Positions 1 through 8,487 of a DNA stretch of 64,000 bases are shown here, in pieces. The notes beneath the pieces are model-generated. The model did no database searches. It saw only the letters and a program-made list of their open reading frames with translations, and was not told the DNA's origin. This stretch comes from Halomicrobium urmianum (GTDB lineage Archaea; Halobacteriota; Halobacteria; Halobacteriales; Haloarculaceae): assembly GCF_020217425.1 (NCBI RefSeq), contig NZ_CP084090.1, positions 1,674,001 through 1,738,000 of the forward strand, written 5' to 3'. Within the stretch, counting starts at the first letter, position 1. The number at the start of each line of letters is the position of its first letter. Made by a program: the position numbers and the translations under genes.

Positions 1-416
1 TCGCCGTTGGGCGGCACCGTCCACATGCCGTCCGAGACCAGCCGGATGTCCTCCCGCTGGATGGTCCGCTCGTTGGCCGGCGAGAGGTTGGCCTGTAGCT
101 CCGAGAGCTGCGCCTGCAGCCCGTAGGCGTTCAGCGGTTGCGGGCTGGTCTGCATCTCCGCGTTGTGCAGGCCCAGTTCCTTCTCGAAGCCGATCAGGTC
201 CAGCAGGCGCCGGGGCACCCGGCGCAGGGCGTCGGTCCTGTCGTCGACGGCGTACAGCTCGAACTCGAGACCGACGATGGCCTGCGTGTTGTCGAAGGTT
301 CCCTCGCGGACCTCCTCCTTGAGTCGCTCGGCCTCCTCGGCGGCCTGCGACTGGAACTCCTCACGGTCGACGGTCAGCGCGTCAGCGACGCGACTGGCCA
401 GTTCCGACGCCGACAT
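1..416 (-). CDS. GCS2-like ligase family protein (partial, N-terminal part only)
   Basis: The gene runs off the left edge of the window, so only about 138 N-terminal residues are visible. The start is the ATG at 416. The visible part has an acidic helical N terminus, then a segment with VGLEFELYAVD and, about 45 residues on, LGLHNAEMQTSPQPLNAYG. The E-x-E core followed by an N-x-E-x-x-x-x-P segment resembles the glutamate-cysteine ligase GCS2 superfamily, in which such acidic residues bind the metal-nucleotide. The catalytic C-terminal half is outside the window, so substrate and activity cannot be judged. The assignment rests on motif resemblance only; a haloarchaeal conserved protein of unknown function is the alternative. 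Confidence 0.5.
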   Translation of the reverse strand, partial: MSASELASRVADALTVDREEFQSQAAEEAERLKEEVREGTFDNTQAIVGLEFELYAVDDRTDALRRVPRRLLDLIGFEKELGLHNAEMQTSPQPLNAYGLQAQLSELQANLSPANERTIQREDIRLVSDGMWTVPPNG

Positions 417-453
417 GGTCGCGGATTCGCCGTCCGCACTCAAAAGCGTGGGG

Positions 454-828
454 TCAGCGGCCCGGCACGGGAACGACTATCACCGGCCGATCCAGGTCGG
501 AAAGCAGCGCCCGCGCGGTCGATCCGACGCCCTCGCTCTCCTCCGTCCCGCGGTTGGCACCGATCACCACCGCGTCCGGATCGCGCTCCTCGACGGCCGC
601 CAGCAGTTCTTCGGTTGGGTCGCCGTCGCGCACGTCGATCTCGGGCGCCGCGGCGGCGAGCCGCGAGCGGGCGACGTTGGCGGCGTCGTCTGCATCCCTG
701 TTCGGCACGTCGGCCTCGCGAACGCCGACGACCGCCACGCCGTCGTCCGGATCGAGCCGCCCCTGGAGGTAGTCGGCGGCCGCGGCGGTGACGTGGACCG
801 ACGAGGTAGCGACGAGGTAGTGCGTCAC
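454..828 (-). CDS. Universal stress protein (UspA) family
   Basis: The product has about 124 residues, a single Usp domain. After the N-terminal strand (HYLVATSSVHVTAAAADYL) comes the family's usual C-terminal block, DAVVIGANRGT followed by STARALLSDLDRPVIVVP, which in ATP-binding members forms the G-x2-G-x9-G-(S/T) loop. Here the loop is only partly conserved (GANRGT, GVGSTAR), so nucleotide binding is uncertain. I chose the GTG at 828 because the conserved first strand begins right after it; upstream in-frame sequence is low-complexity and overlaps the promoter of the divergent gene. The role is presumably a cytoplasmic stress or regulatory protein; no partner gene is adjacent. Confidence 0.75.
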   Translation of the reverse strand: MTHYLVATSSVHVTAAAADYLQGRLDPDDGVAVVGVREADVPNRDADDAANVARSRLAAAAPEIDVRDGDPTEELLAAVEERDPDAVVIGANRGTEESEGVGSTARALLSDLDRPVIVVPVPGR

Positions 829-954
829 GGGCGCGAGTCCGGACCGTACCGGAAAACCCGTTTCGAGCGCGGCGAATGCTGCGGGATCTCTGGCTGGCGC
901 TCCGGAGGGCGCCGACCGACTCATTTATGTCCGGTGACCGCCGCAACCCGTAGC

Positions 955-1692
955 GTGCGCGTCGAGAACAGCTTCATTCCGGTCCGGGGCGTCGGCGAGA
1001 AGACGGAGCGGTCCCTGTGGGAGGCGGGCGTCACCCACTGGGACGACTTCCGCCCGGACCCGGTGGGCGAGACGACCGCCGAACGCATCCAGTCGTTCAT
1101 CGACGAGGGGTACGACCGACTGGCCGACGGCGACGTGACCTACTTCGATCAGGCGTTCCCGAACAGCGAGCAGTGGCGGCTCTACGACACCTTCTCCGAG
1201 GACGCCTGCTTCTTCGACATCGAGACGACCGGGCTGGACCACCACCGGGACAGCGTGACGACCGTGAGCTTCCACCAGGGCGGCGAGACGGAGACGCTGG
1301 TCCAGGGCGACGACCTCAGCGCCGAGTCGCTGCGGGCGACGCTGGGCGAGGCCGACCTGCTGGTGACGTTCAACGGCAAGCGCTTCGACGTCCCCTTCCT
1401 CGAGGAGTCGTTCGGCGTCGACCTCGACTGCCCGCACCTGGACCTGATGTACACCTGCAAGAAGCTGGACCTCTCCGGCGGGCTCAAGGAGATCGAGCAG
1501 TCGATCGGGATCGAGCGGGACCGGCCCGACATCTCGGGCCGGGACGCCGTGCGCCTCTGGCGCGAGCACGAGCGGGGCGTCGACGGGTCGCTGGAGACGC
1601 TGATCGAGTACAACCGCGAGGACGCCGTCAACCTCCGGACGCTGGCCGACGAGGTGACGGCGGCGCTGGACGAGCGCGTGTTCGTCGGCTGA
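955..1692 (+). CDS. HhH plus RNase H-like (YprB/DEDD-type) exonuclease
   Basis: The product has about 245 residues. The first 35 contain a helix-hairpin-helix-like motif (VRGVGEKTERSLWEAGV). The rest is a DEDD-superfamily 3'-5' exonuclease fold of the YprB type: FFDIETTGLD (motif I, D and E), LVTFNGKRFDVPFL (motif II, N and D), and a late YNREDAVNL with the final acidic residue. The GTG at 955 is preferred over the in-frame GTG at 934 because a TATA-like CATTTATG sits at about 922-929, which would place transcription start close to 955 (leaderless). It probably acts on DNA or RNA ends in repair or RNA processing. Its substrate cannot be inferred from neighbours, which are unrelated. Confidence 0.8.
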   Translation: MRVENSFIPVRGVGEKTERSLWEAGVTHWDDFRPDPVGETTAERIQSFIDEGYDRLADGDVTYFDQAFPNSEQWRLYDTFSEDACFFDIETTGLDHHRDSVTTVSFHQGGETETLVQGDDLSAESLRATLGEADLLVTFNGKRFDVPFLEESFGVDLDCPHLDLMYTCKKLDLSGGLKEIEQSIGIERDRPDISGRDAVRLWREHERGVDGSLETLIEYNREDAVNLRTLADEVTAALDERVFVG

Positions 1693-1774
1693 TTCGGACT
1701 GTCGTCGGTCAGTGCCGGTACGACTGCCCGACGCCAGGCTGTCGAACCGATCCACAGCGACGCCGGTCCGAATC

Positions 1775-1884
1775 ACCCCTCCGTTTCGGGTGGAAACCGA
1801 CGCCGTCGGAGCGGCATCGACCACTGGACGCTGGCGGGCGGAGCGACAACGGCGCTGCGACCCCCTCGTTTCGGGTGGAGGCCG
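1775..1884 (-). repeat. Pair of ORB-like direct repeats
   Basis: Two 25-nt copies lie at 1775-1799 and 1860-1884 (21 of 25 identical). Read on the minus strand the first contains TTCCACCCGAAACGGAGGGGT. This resembles the haloarchaeal origin recognition box with its G-string. No orc/cdc6 gene is adjacent, so an active origin is doubtful. They could be Orc binding sites or a dispersed intergenic motif. Similar sequences occur at 52496-52519 and 57452-57470. Confidence 0.4.
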
Positions 1885-1901
1885 CTCGAAACAGCGCCCC
1901 G

Positions 1902-2540
1902 TCAGACCGGGCCGGCCCGGCGGCGGACCGCCGCCGGTCGCAGGACGTGGATCCGACCGGCCAGCATGCCGAGCAGGAAGCCGGAGAAGTGGGCGACCAG
2001 CGCCGCCCGCGGGCTGGCGGTGGCGAGTGTGACCGCCACGGCGACGCCGGCCAGCAGCGCCACCTGGGGGCGCGGCCCCAGCGACACGCCGCCGAGGACC
2101 TCCTCCGTCACGCCGTTGCTCGCCAGCAGGTAGCCGAACAGCGCGAACACAGCGCCGCTGGCGCCGAGGACGCTCACGCGGGCGTGCATCCCGGGGACGA
2201 ACGGACCCAGCGTCGCCGAGACGGACACCTGTGCGAGGCCCGCCAGCGCACCGCTCGCGAGGAAGAAGGCGTGGAAGCGCGTCGACGTGGTCCGCCGCTC
2301 CAGCAGCAGGCCCGCCAGCGCCAGGCCAGCGGCGTTGGCCACGAGGTGCGAGGGCGAACTGTGGGCGTAGACGGCCGTCACGACCGTCCACGGGCGGACC
2401 GTGACGGGCGCCGACAGGGTGAACAGCGACCGGGCCGCGGGCGGGCCGGCGACGAGCGTCACGACCTGCTGGAACGCGAACACGACGACGAGGACGACCA
2501 GCGTCGTCACCGTCGGGCTGTCGGCGAGGCGACGACCCAT
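1902..2540 (-). CDS. Rhomboid family intramembrane serine protease
   Basis: The product has about 212 residues and is strongly hydrophobic, with six predicted transmembrane segments. The catalytic serine motif GASGAVFALFGY (G-x-S-G) lies in the middle and the partner histidine in the late helix segment AHFSGFLLGML; an upstream SHLVANAAG matches the H-x2-x3-N element of the oxyanion region. All three rhomboid signatures are therefore present, so it should be an active membrane protease. The start is the ATG at 2540, which begins a short MGRR cytoplasmic tail. The gene stands alone, convergent with the exonuclease gene across about 210 bp. Confidence 0.88.
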   Translation of the reverse strand: MGRRLADSPTVTTLVVLVVVFAFQQVVTLVAGPPAARSLFTLSAPVTVRPWTVVTAVYAHSSPSHLVANAAGLALAGLLLERRTTSTRFHAFFLASGALAGLAQVSVSATLGPFVPGMHARVSVLGASGAVFALFGYLLASNGVTEEVLGGVSLGPRPQVALLAGVAVAVTLATASPRAALVAHFSGFLLGMLAGRIHVLRPAAVRRRAGPV

Positions 2541-2636
2541 ACCGGAACGTGGTCCCGAGACGACAAGAAAGGTCGGGTCAGCCGCGGATGCGGTCGATCC
2601 GCAACGCCTACCTGAGCCCTCGCCCAGCCGTCGCAC

Positions 2637-2927
2637 ATGAGCTTCGAGGACGCCGTCGCCGACGCGTTCGCGGACGCCAGCGCCGACGACGAGACAGCCG
2701 AAGCCGCCGCCGAGCGCATCGCCGCCTTCCGCGAGGACTGCGAGGTCGACCTGCCCGCCGAGGACGTCGCCGACCGCATCGACGCTGCTCCCTACGACGA
2801 CTTCGCGCACGCCTGCGACTGGCTGGTGGGCCACCTCGCCGCCGGCGTCGACGGCTGCACCGACTCCCGCGAGTACCGCCTGGCGGGCTTCGGCGAACTG
2901 GCCGCCGACCCCGAGCAGGGCGCGTGA
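2637..2927 (+). CDS. Conserved haloarchaeal hypothetical protein, 96 aa
   Basis: The small acidic protein starts with MSFEDAVADAFADAS and looks entirely helical. It has two Cys (FREDCEVDL, CDWLVGHL) and a DGCTDSREYRLAGFGELA tail. I do not recognise a family. The stop codon overlaps the GTG start of the next gene (GTGA), so the two are cotranscribed and probably translationally coupled. The coding frame has strong G/C third-position bias, supporting it as real. No function is proposed. Confidence 0.7.
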   Translation: MSFEDAVADAFADASADDETAEAAAERIAAFREDCEVDLPAEDVADRIDAAPYDDFAHACDWLVGHLAAGVDGCTDSREYRLAGFGELAADPEQGA

Positions 2928-3358
2928 GCGACGGCGGCACCTACACACTCCTGATCGAGCGGACCGCCGGCGACTCCCTGTCGGTCGGCGCGCTCGGCGA
3001 AATCGAGTTCCCCGCCGGCTGGTACGCCTACACCGGGAGCGCCCTCGGTCCGGGCGGCTTCTCGCGGATCGACCGCCACGAGCGCGTCGCCGCGGGCGAG
3101 CACGACGCCCGCCACTGGCACGTCGACTACCTGCTGGGCGACCCGGACAGCCGCCTCAACGGCGTCGTCCGGTCGCCCGGCGCCGACGCGGAGTGCACCG
3201 TCGCGCGGGCCGTCGACGGCGACGCGATTCCCGAGTTCGGCTGCTCGGACTGCGACTGCGACTCGCACCTCGCGTACCAAGCGGACCGCGCGGCGCTGGT
3301 GGAGTCCGTGGAGCGAGCGCACCGCGAGACCACGAGCGAAGCGAGTGGTCTCGGTTAG
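2924..3358 (+). CDS. DUF123 (GIY-YIG nuclease-like) family protein
   Basis: The product has about 144 residues. The N terminus, TYTLLIE followed by FPAGWYAYTGSALGPGGFSRIDRH, matches DUF123, a family related in fold to GIY-YIG nucleases (here Y-x-Y-x-G-S). The mid part RHWHVDYLLG and a Cys cluster (GCSDCDCDSHL) are also typical and suggest metal binding. The start is the GTG at 2924, overlapping the upstream stop. The last nine or so codons fall inside a perfect 9-bp inverted repeat (3325-3333 with 3345-3353), so the C-terminal tail RETTSEASGLG looks like a late addition from a mini-hairpin element. The biochemical role is unknown. Confidence 0.8.
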   Translation: MSDGGTYTLLIERTAGDSLSVGALGEIEFPAGWYAYTGSALGPGGFSRIDRHERVAAGEHDARHWHVDYLLGDPDSRLNGVVRSPGADAECTVARAVDGDAIPEFGCSDCDCDSHLAYQADRAALVESVERAHRETTSEASGLG

Positions 3359-3445
3359 AGCGAGCGGGAGTGACCGACGGGAACGACACGCGAGCCGCGA
3401 GGCCGAGCGCTAGCGAGGCTTCGGAACGAGCGAGCGGCAGGAACG

Positions 3446-3895
3446 CTAGCGGCCGCGCTTCTCGTCGGCGTCGGCCAGCGCCGCGTCACGGAGCTCCTCC
3501 TCTTCGGCCGTCTCGACTTCGAGGTCGGGGACCTCGGTGGGGTCGCCGTCCTCCAGCGCGACGAAGGTGAAGTGGGCGTCGGTAGTCGGTTCGCTCTCGC
3601 CGGTCAGCGGGTCCTCGCGCGCGGCGCGGACCCGGACCTTGACGCTCGAGCGGCCGTGGCCGTAGACGTAGGCCTCGATGAGCGCGTTCCCGCCGATCGG
3701 AATGGGTCGCTTGAAGTCCAGGCCGTTCATCCCGGCGGTGACGCAGGCCGCGCCGGCGAAGCGCATCGCCGACATGGCGCCGATCTCGTCCATCCACTTC
3801 ATCACGATGCCGCCGTGGGCGGACTCGTAGTTGTTGGCGTGGTTGGGCTGGACGCGATGGCGGTTCTCGATGTGGGTCTCGGAGAGCGTCGGCAT
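3446..3895 (-). CDS. Hotdog-fold acyl-CoA thioesterase (YciA/BFIT type)
   Basis: The product has about 149 residues, one hotdog domain. The N-terminal motif RVQPNHANNYESAHGGIVMKWMDEIGAM contains the family H-N-x-x-x-x-x-GG-x-x-x-x-x-x-D arrangement, where the Asp is catalytic in YciA-type enzymes. Later AFxG-like AGAACVTAG and GRSSVKVRV strands complete the fold. It should hydrolyse medium- or long-chain acyl-CoA in the cytoplasm, surprising only in that haloarchaea make isoprenoid lipids; substrates may come from fatty-acid degradation. The C terminus is a charged, acidic tail. It is monocistronic with its start at ATG 3895; the 290 bp upstream contain a cluster of GGATA half-sites near 4008-4038. 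Confidence 0.85.
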   Translation of the reverse strand: MPTLSETHIENRHRVQPNHANNYESAHGGIVMKWMDEIGAMSAMRFAGAACVTAGMNGLDFKRPIPIGGNALIEAYVYGHGRSSVKVRVRAAREDPLTGESEPTTDAHFTFVALEDGDPTEVPDLEVETAEEEELRDAALADADEKRGR

Positions 3896-4188
3896 GGTCG
3901 GTCTTGGGCCGAGCCGCGAAAAAAGTCGTCGGCGGCCTGACCCGCCACGAGTGACTCGGGTCCTCGCTGAACGCGTCCGGACTCTGCGGGCCCCGTCTGT
4001 CCACGTACTGGATAGCCGTCCTATCCGTGGATATCCAGCGTGTCCGGGGGGAGGATCGCTTGCCCCTCCCGTCCCGCTCTCCACGCTGACCGCTTCAGAG
4101 GGGCCGCGAAGCGTCCCCTGCTGGGATCGAATCCACGGTAACCGGCCGAACTGCCGCCTGCGGAGAAAAATCGAGTGCGCGCGGTCAG

Positions 4189-4464
4189 TCAGGCCTCGAT
4201 CCGTTCGACGCCGGGCTCGACCTCCTCGGTCTGGAGCTCCGTGTCCTCGTCGTCGCTTCCGCCGCGGAACTTCTTGACCGCGACGCCGACCGCGGCGACG
4301 ACGACCAGCACGGCCAGGAGCTTCGGCAGGCGGCTCTTCAGTCCGCTGGACGAGTCGGACGACTGCTCCTGCTGCTGGGAGTCGGACTTCGACGTGGACT
4401 GCTTGCCGCTGCCGGTACTGAACGGGAGGTTGTCGACGTGGACCTCGAAGAGGGTAACGTCCAT
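4189..4464 (-). CDS. Small membrane-anchored hypothetical protein
   Basis: The product has about 91 residues: a short N-terminal strand (MDVTLFEVHVDN), a Ser/Gln-rich hydrophilic linker, one transmembrane helix (LPKLLAVLVVVAAVGVAVKKF) and an acidic tail. The start at ATG 4464 is supported by a TATA box on the minus strand (CCTATAAG near 4488-4495) about 27 nt upstream, which predicts a leaderless mRNA. I do not recognise the family. It lies downstream of leuS in the same direction but has its own promoter. Confidence 0.65.
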   Translation of the reverse strand: MDVTLFEVHVDNLPFSTGSGKQSTSKSDSQQQEQSSDSSSGLKSRLPKLLAVLVVVAAVGVAVKKFRGGSDDEDTELQTEEVEPGVERIEA

Positions 4465-4555
4465 ACGTGACGTGTCGGCCCGCACGGACTTATAGGTCAG
4501 TGCCGAGAGGGGTCGTCCCCGTCGACGACGGCGTGCCCGTCCGGCGTCGGCGCCG

Positions 4556-7258
4556 TCACTCGACCTGGATCGCTGGCCTGCCGGGGCGGGCCTCGCTGGC
4601 GACCTCGTCGTCCTCGGCCCGGCGGACGGTCACGTCGGCGTCGAACTCGTCGGCCACCAGCCAGGCGGCCTCCTCCAGCACCGCGAGTTCCCGGTCGCCG
4701 TCGAGGACGGGCGCCAGCTCCGCCCCGCGCTCCCGGAGGTCGGCGGCGTAGTCGGCCGCGGCGTCGGTGTCGGGGACGCCCTCGTCGCCCAGCACGGCCT
4801 CGACGACGGTGCCCTCGGACGCGTGGCGGCTCGCGGGTCCTTCGTCCCCGCTCGCCCGTTCCGATACCGCCCGCCGGGCGGCCTCGTACGCGTCGTACTG
4901 CCACGCCGGCGCGACGGCGAGGTCGATCGCCTCGGGGTCGTCGATGCCGGCCACGTCGACGATGTCGCGGACGTCGTCGAGCGTCCGGCGGACGAGGTCC
5001 CGTTCGAGCCGGTAGTCGCCGATGTCCTGCAGCGGCGTCGGCCAGTCGGCGGCGGCCATCAGCCCCTCGCCGTCGAGGGACTGCCACAGCTCCTCGCCGA
5101 GGTAGGGCACGACGGGGGCCAGCAGCTTCGCCAGGGCGCGCAGCCCGCGCGAGTAGGCGTAGCGGTAGGGCGTCTCGTACTCGCGGTAGCGCCGCAGCAG
5201 GCGGACGAACCGCTGGAGCTCCCCCACCACCTGGTGGAAGCGGAAGCGGTCGTACTCGTCGGTGACGGCGGCGATGGTGCGGTCGATCTCCCGCTCCAGA
5301 TAGGCGTCGTGGGGACGGCTCTCTAGGCGGGCCTCGCCGGGGTCGAAGCCGGTGACGAGGCCGTACACCTCCTGCTGGAACTCGTAGGCGCCGGAGACGT
5401 CCTCGGCGGTCCACTCGAAGTCCTGCCGCGGATGCGCGGCCGAGAGGACGAACAGCCGCGTGGTCTCGGCGCCGTACTCGTGAGGCGCGACGTCGTTGCC
5501 CGCGGACTTGGACATCTTCTCGCCGCCGTGGAGGACGGTGCCCTGGTTGACCAGCCGCTCGACGGGTTCGCGGTGCTCGAGCAGGCCGAGGTCGGCGAGA
5601 GCGCGGGCGAAGAAGCGGATGTACAGCAGGTGGAGGACGGCGTGTTCCTCGCCGCCGACGTAGACGTCCACGGGGAGCCACTCGTCGGCCCGCTCGGCGT
5701 CGAAGGGGGCGGAGTCGAGGTCCGGCGAGAGGAAGCGCAGGAAGTACCACGAGGAGTCGACGAAGGTGTCCATCGTGTCCGTCTCGCGCTCGGCCGGGCC
5801 GCCACAGTCCGGGCACGTCGTCTCGACGAACGCCTCGTTCTCCTCGAGGGGATTGCCCGTCGTCTGGACGTACTCGGGCAGTTCGACGGGGAGGTCGTCG
5901 TGTGGGACGGGGACGCGGCCGCACTCCTCGCAGTGGACCATCGGGATGGGCGTCCCCCAGTAGCGCTGGCGGGAGACGAGCCAGTCCCGCAGGCGGTAGG
6001 TGGTCGCCGCCGCGACGGCCTCGTGGTCGAGCAGACGCTCGCGCGCGTCAGCGGTCTCCTGTCCCTCGTACTCGCCGCCGACGGTGAGCACGCCCTCGCC
6101 GGTGTAGGGGAGGGCGGAGCCGTCGCCTTCCGTCGGCTCGACGACCGACTCGACCGGCAGGTCCTGCGCATCGGCGAAGGCGTGGTCGCGCTCGTTGTGC
6201 GCGGGCACGCCCATCACCGCGCCGGTGCCCACGTCGTCCAGCACGTAGGCGGCGACGTAGACGGGCACGTCTTCGCCGGTCAGGGGGTTCTCCGCGCGCA
6301 GGCCGGTGTCGACGCCGGACATGCCGGCCTCCTCGCTGGCGCCCTCGACGTAGGCGGCGACGGCCTCGTCCTCGGGGGCGGCCCGCTCGGCCAGGTCGTG
6401 GCCGGGGGAGACGGCGACGTACGTCGCGCCGAACACCGTGTCGGGCCGCGCGGTGAACACGTCGAGGTCGCCGTAGCCATCGACGGCGAAGGTCACCTCG
6501 GCCCCCTCCTCGCGGCCGATCCAGTCGCGCTGGGTCTCACGGACGCCTTCGGGCCACTCGTCGAGGCCGTCCAGTGCGTCCGTCAGCTCTGCGGCGTACT
6601 CGGTGATCTTCAGGAACCACTGGTCGCGCTCGCGACGCTCGACGGGCGTCTCACAGCGCCAGCAGACGCCGCGGTGGGCGTGGTCGTCGGCCGCTGTCGC
6701 GCCGCTCTCGGCGCTTCCCTCGCCGGCCGCCGGCGAGACGCGCTCCCGGACCTGCGCGTCGGCCAGCACCGTCTCGCAGGAGGGACACCAGTTGACCGCC
6801 GCCGACTCGTAGGCGACCAGCCCCGCCTCGTGGAGGCGGGTGAACAGCCACTGGTTCCAGCGGTAGTACTCGGGGTCGCAGGTCGTTATCTCGCGGGACC
6901 AGTCGTACCCGAAACCCATCTCCTCCAGCTCTTCGCGCATGCCGGCGATGCAGGCGCGCGTCCAGGACTCGGGGTCGGTGTCGCGCTCCTCGGCGGCGTT
7001 CTCCGCGGGCAGGCCGAAGGCGTCCCACCCCATCGGGTGGAGCACGTCGTCGCCCCGCATCCGCCGGTAGCGCGCGTAAGCGTCGGTGATAGCGTAGTTC
7101 CGGACGTGGCCCATGTGGAGGGCCCCGGAGGTGTAGGGGAACATTCCCAGAACGTAGGTCGGGTCCGACGCACTGTCGGGGCACTCGTAGACCCCCTCCC
7201 GTTCCCAGACGTGCTGCCAGTACTCGCGGACCCGCGCGTGGTCGTACCGCTCCGACAT
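4556..7258 (-). CDS. leuS: Leucyl-tRNA synthetase, bacterial type
   Basis: The product has about 900 residues. It attaches leucine to tRNA-Leu in the cytoplasm. The class I signatures are ALHMGHVRN (HIGH motif, about residue 45) and [10 protein letters not shown] (KMSKS, about residue 600). Zinc sites are WCPSCETVL plus CWRCETPV, and a second CEECGRVP / CPDCGG pair. A CP1 editing domain lies between the zinc sites. The order and sequence of these blocks (for example CWRC followed by [12 protein letters not shown]) follow the bacterial LeuRS layout rather than the archaeal/eukaryal one, consistent with an old transfer from bacteria. The start ATG at 7258 gives the standard N terminus [14 protein letters not shown]. 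The divergent squalene synthase gene starts about 95 bp away. Confidence 0.96.
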   Translation of the reverse strand: MSERYDHARVREYWQHVWEREGVYECPDSASDPTYVLGMFPYTSGALHMGHVRNYAITDAYARYRRMRGDDVLHPMGWDAFGLPAENAAEERDTDPESWTRACIAGMREELEEMGFGYDWSREITTCDPEYYRWNQWLFTRLHEAGLVAYESAAVNWCPSCETVLADAQVRERVSPAAGEGSAESGATAADDHAHRGVCWRCETPVERRERDQWFLKITEYAAELTDALDGLDEWPEGVRETQRDWIGREEGAEVTFAVDGYGDLDVFTARPDTVFGATYVAVSPGHDLAERAAPEDEAVAAYVEGASEEAGMSGVDTGLRAENPLTGEDVPVYVAAYVLDDVGTGAVMGVPAHNERDHAFADAQDLPVESVVEPTEGDGSALPYTGEGVLTVGGEYEGQETADARERLLDHEAVAAATTYRLRDWLVSRQRYWGTPIPMVHCEECGRVPVPHDDLPVELPEYVQTTGNPLEENEAFVETTCPDCGGPAERETDTMDTFVDSSWYFLRFLSPDLDSAPFDAERADEWLPVDVYVGGEEHAVLHLLYIRFFARALADLGLLEHREPVERLVNQGTVLHGGEKMSKSAGNDVAPHEYGAETTRLFVLSAAHPRQDFEWTAEDVSGAYEFQQEVYGLVTGFDPGEARLESRPHDAYLEREIDRTIAAVTDEYDRFRFHQVVGELQRFVRLLRRYREYETPYRYAYSRGLRALAKLLAPVVPYLGEELWQSLDGEGLMAAADWPTPLQDIGDYRLERDLVRRTLDDVRDIVDVAGIDDPEAIDLAVAPAWQYDAYEAARRAVSERASGDEGPASRHASEGTVVEAVLGDEGVPDTDAAADYAADLRERGAELAPVLDGDRELAVLEEAAWLVADEFDADVTVRRAEDDEVASEARPGRPAIQVE

Positions 7259-7352
7259 AGGTGAACCGTCGGCGCGCGAGCACATCACTGTTCGGCCGTG
7301 CGCCGAGTCCATTGGGACGAGCTTTTTGTTCGCCGGACCGAATGAGTGTTTC

Positions 7353-8399
7353 ATGAGCGAACTGCCGCCCGGGCGAACCCGGGACGCGGACCGCGAGTGG
7401 GCCTTCGAGACGGTCCCCTCCGTCTCCCGGACGTTCACCCTGACCATCGACCTGCTCGCGGAGCCGATGGCCACCTGGACCTGTGCCGGATATCTCCTCT
7501 GTCGCGCCGCGGACACCATCGAGGACGAGTCGTCGATCCCGCCCCGTCGGCGCGCCGAGCTGCTGGAGACGCTCGACGCGGCGATGGATCCGGACGATCC
7601 CACCGAGGTCGCGGAGTTCGCGGACGCCGCCGAGGCGGAGCGACCGGCTGACGCCGGCGCGGACTGGGAGACCGTCGACGAGGTCGAGCGCACGATGCGG
7701 CTGTACCGCTCGTTCGACGAACCTGTCCGCGACACGATGCGGTCGGTGGTCCGCGAGATGGCGACCGGGATGGCCGACGTGCTCCGGCGCCACGCGGACC
7801 ACGGCGGCCTGCGGCTGAAGACCGTCGACGAACTGGAGGAGTACTGCTGGTACGTCGCCGGCACCGTGGGCGAGCTGTTCACCGGGCTGCGGGCCCACCG
7901 CGAGAGCGACGCCGACCGGCCGGACCCCGAGGACGCCCGCGCCTTCGCCATGCTCCTCCAGCAGGTCAACGTCGCCAAGGACGTCCGCGCCGACTGGGCC
8001 GAGGAGAACAACGTCTACCTCCCGGGCGAGTGGCTGGCCGAGGAGGGCCTCGACCACGAGGACGTCGCCGACCCCGAGGCGGCGCCCGGCGTGGCCCGGG
8101 TCGTCGAGCGCGTCGTCGACCGCGCGTCGGGCTACGCCGACGGCGCGCGCCGGTACCTGCGGAGCATTCCCCGGGACGACGCGGGCGCGCTGCCGGCCAT
8201 GGGGCTCCCGTACCTCCTGGCGCTGGGGACCATCCGCGAACTGCGGAACCGCACGCTCGACGCCGTCGAGCAGCCCGACGCCGTGAAGCTCTCCCGCAGC
8301 GAGGTCGAGGCGCTGTTCTCCGAGGTCAGCGGCGGGATCACCCAGGGCGAGGTCGACCACCTCGCCGCGGCCGTCCAGTCTGGTCCCTACGAGGGGTAG
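7353..8399 (+). CDS. Squalene/phytoene synthase family protein
   Basis: The product has about 348 residues. The family condenses two prenyl diphosphates head to head. Both aspartate-rich metal-binding motifs are present: AADTIEDE (near residue 55) and NVAKDVRAD (near residue 210); the N-terminal SVSRTF and the [14 protein letters not shown] block are also typical. The latter block is closer to squalene synthases than to carotenoid phytoene synthases, so I lean to farnesyl diphosphate farnesyltransferase, feeding squalene into the membrane. The start ATG at 7353 gives [16 protein letters not shown]; an in-frame TTG at 7326 is less likely. It is divergent from leuS. Confidence 0.85.
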   Translation: MSELPPGRTRDADREWAFETVPSVSRTFTLTIDLLAEPMATWTCAGYLLCRAADTIEDESSIPPRRRAELLETLDAAMDPDDPTEVAEFADAAEAERPADAGADWETVDEVERTMRLYRSFDEPVRDTMRSVVREMATGMADVLRRHADHGGLRLKTVDELEEYCWYVAGTVGELFTGLRAHRESDADRPDPEDARAFAMLLQQVNVAKDVRADWAEENNVYLPGEWLAEEGLDHEDVADPEAAPGVARVVERVVDRASGYADGARRYLRSIPRDDAGALPAMGLPYLLALGTIRELRNRTLDAVEQPDAVKLSRSEVEALFSEVSGGITQGEVDHLAAAVQSGPYEG

Positions 8400-8487
8400 G
8401 GCCCGTCCCTGCCACGAGGCGGTGCCCGGTCCGCCGGCGGAGGCCCGAACGGTCAAGGCGACGGCCGGCGTACCGCCGGCAATTGCC

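Noticed and set aside
5432-7264. Long open frame of 610 codons opposite leuS
   Set aside because: It is the antisense shadow of leuS caused by high G+C; it lacks acidic composition and any motif, while leuS is unmistakable.
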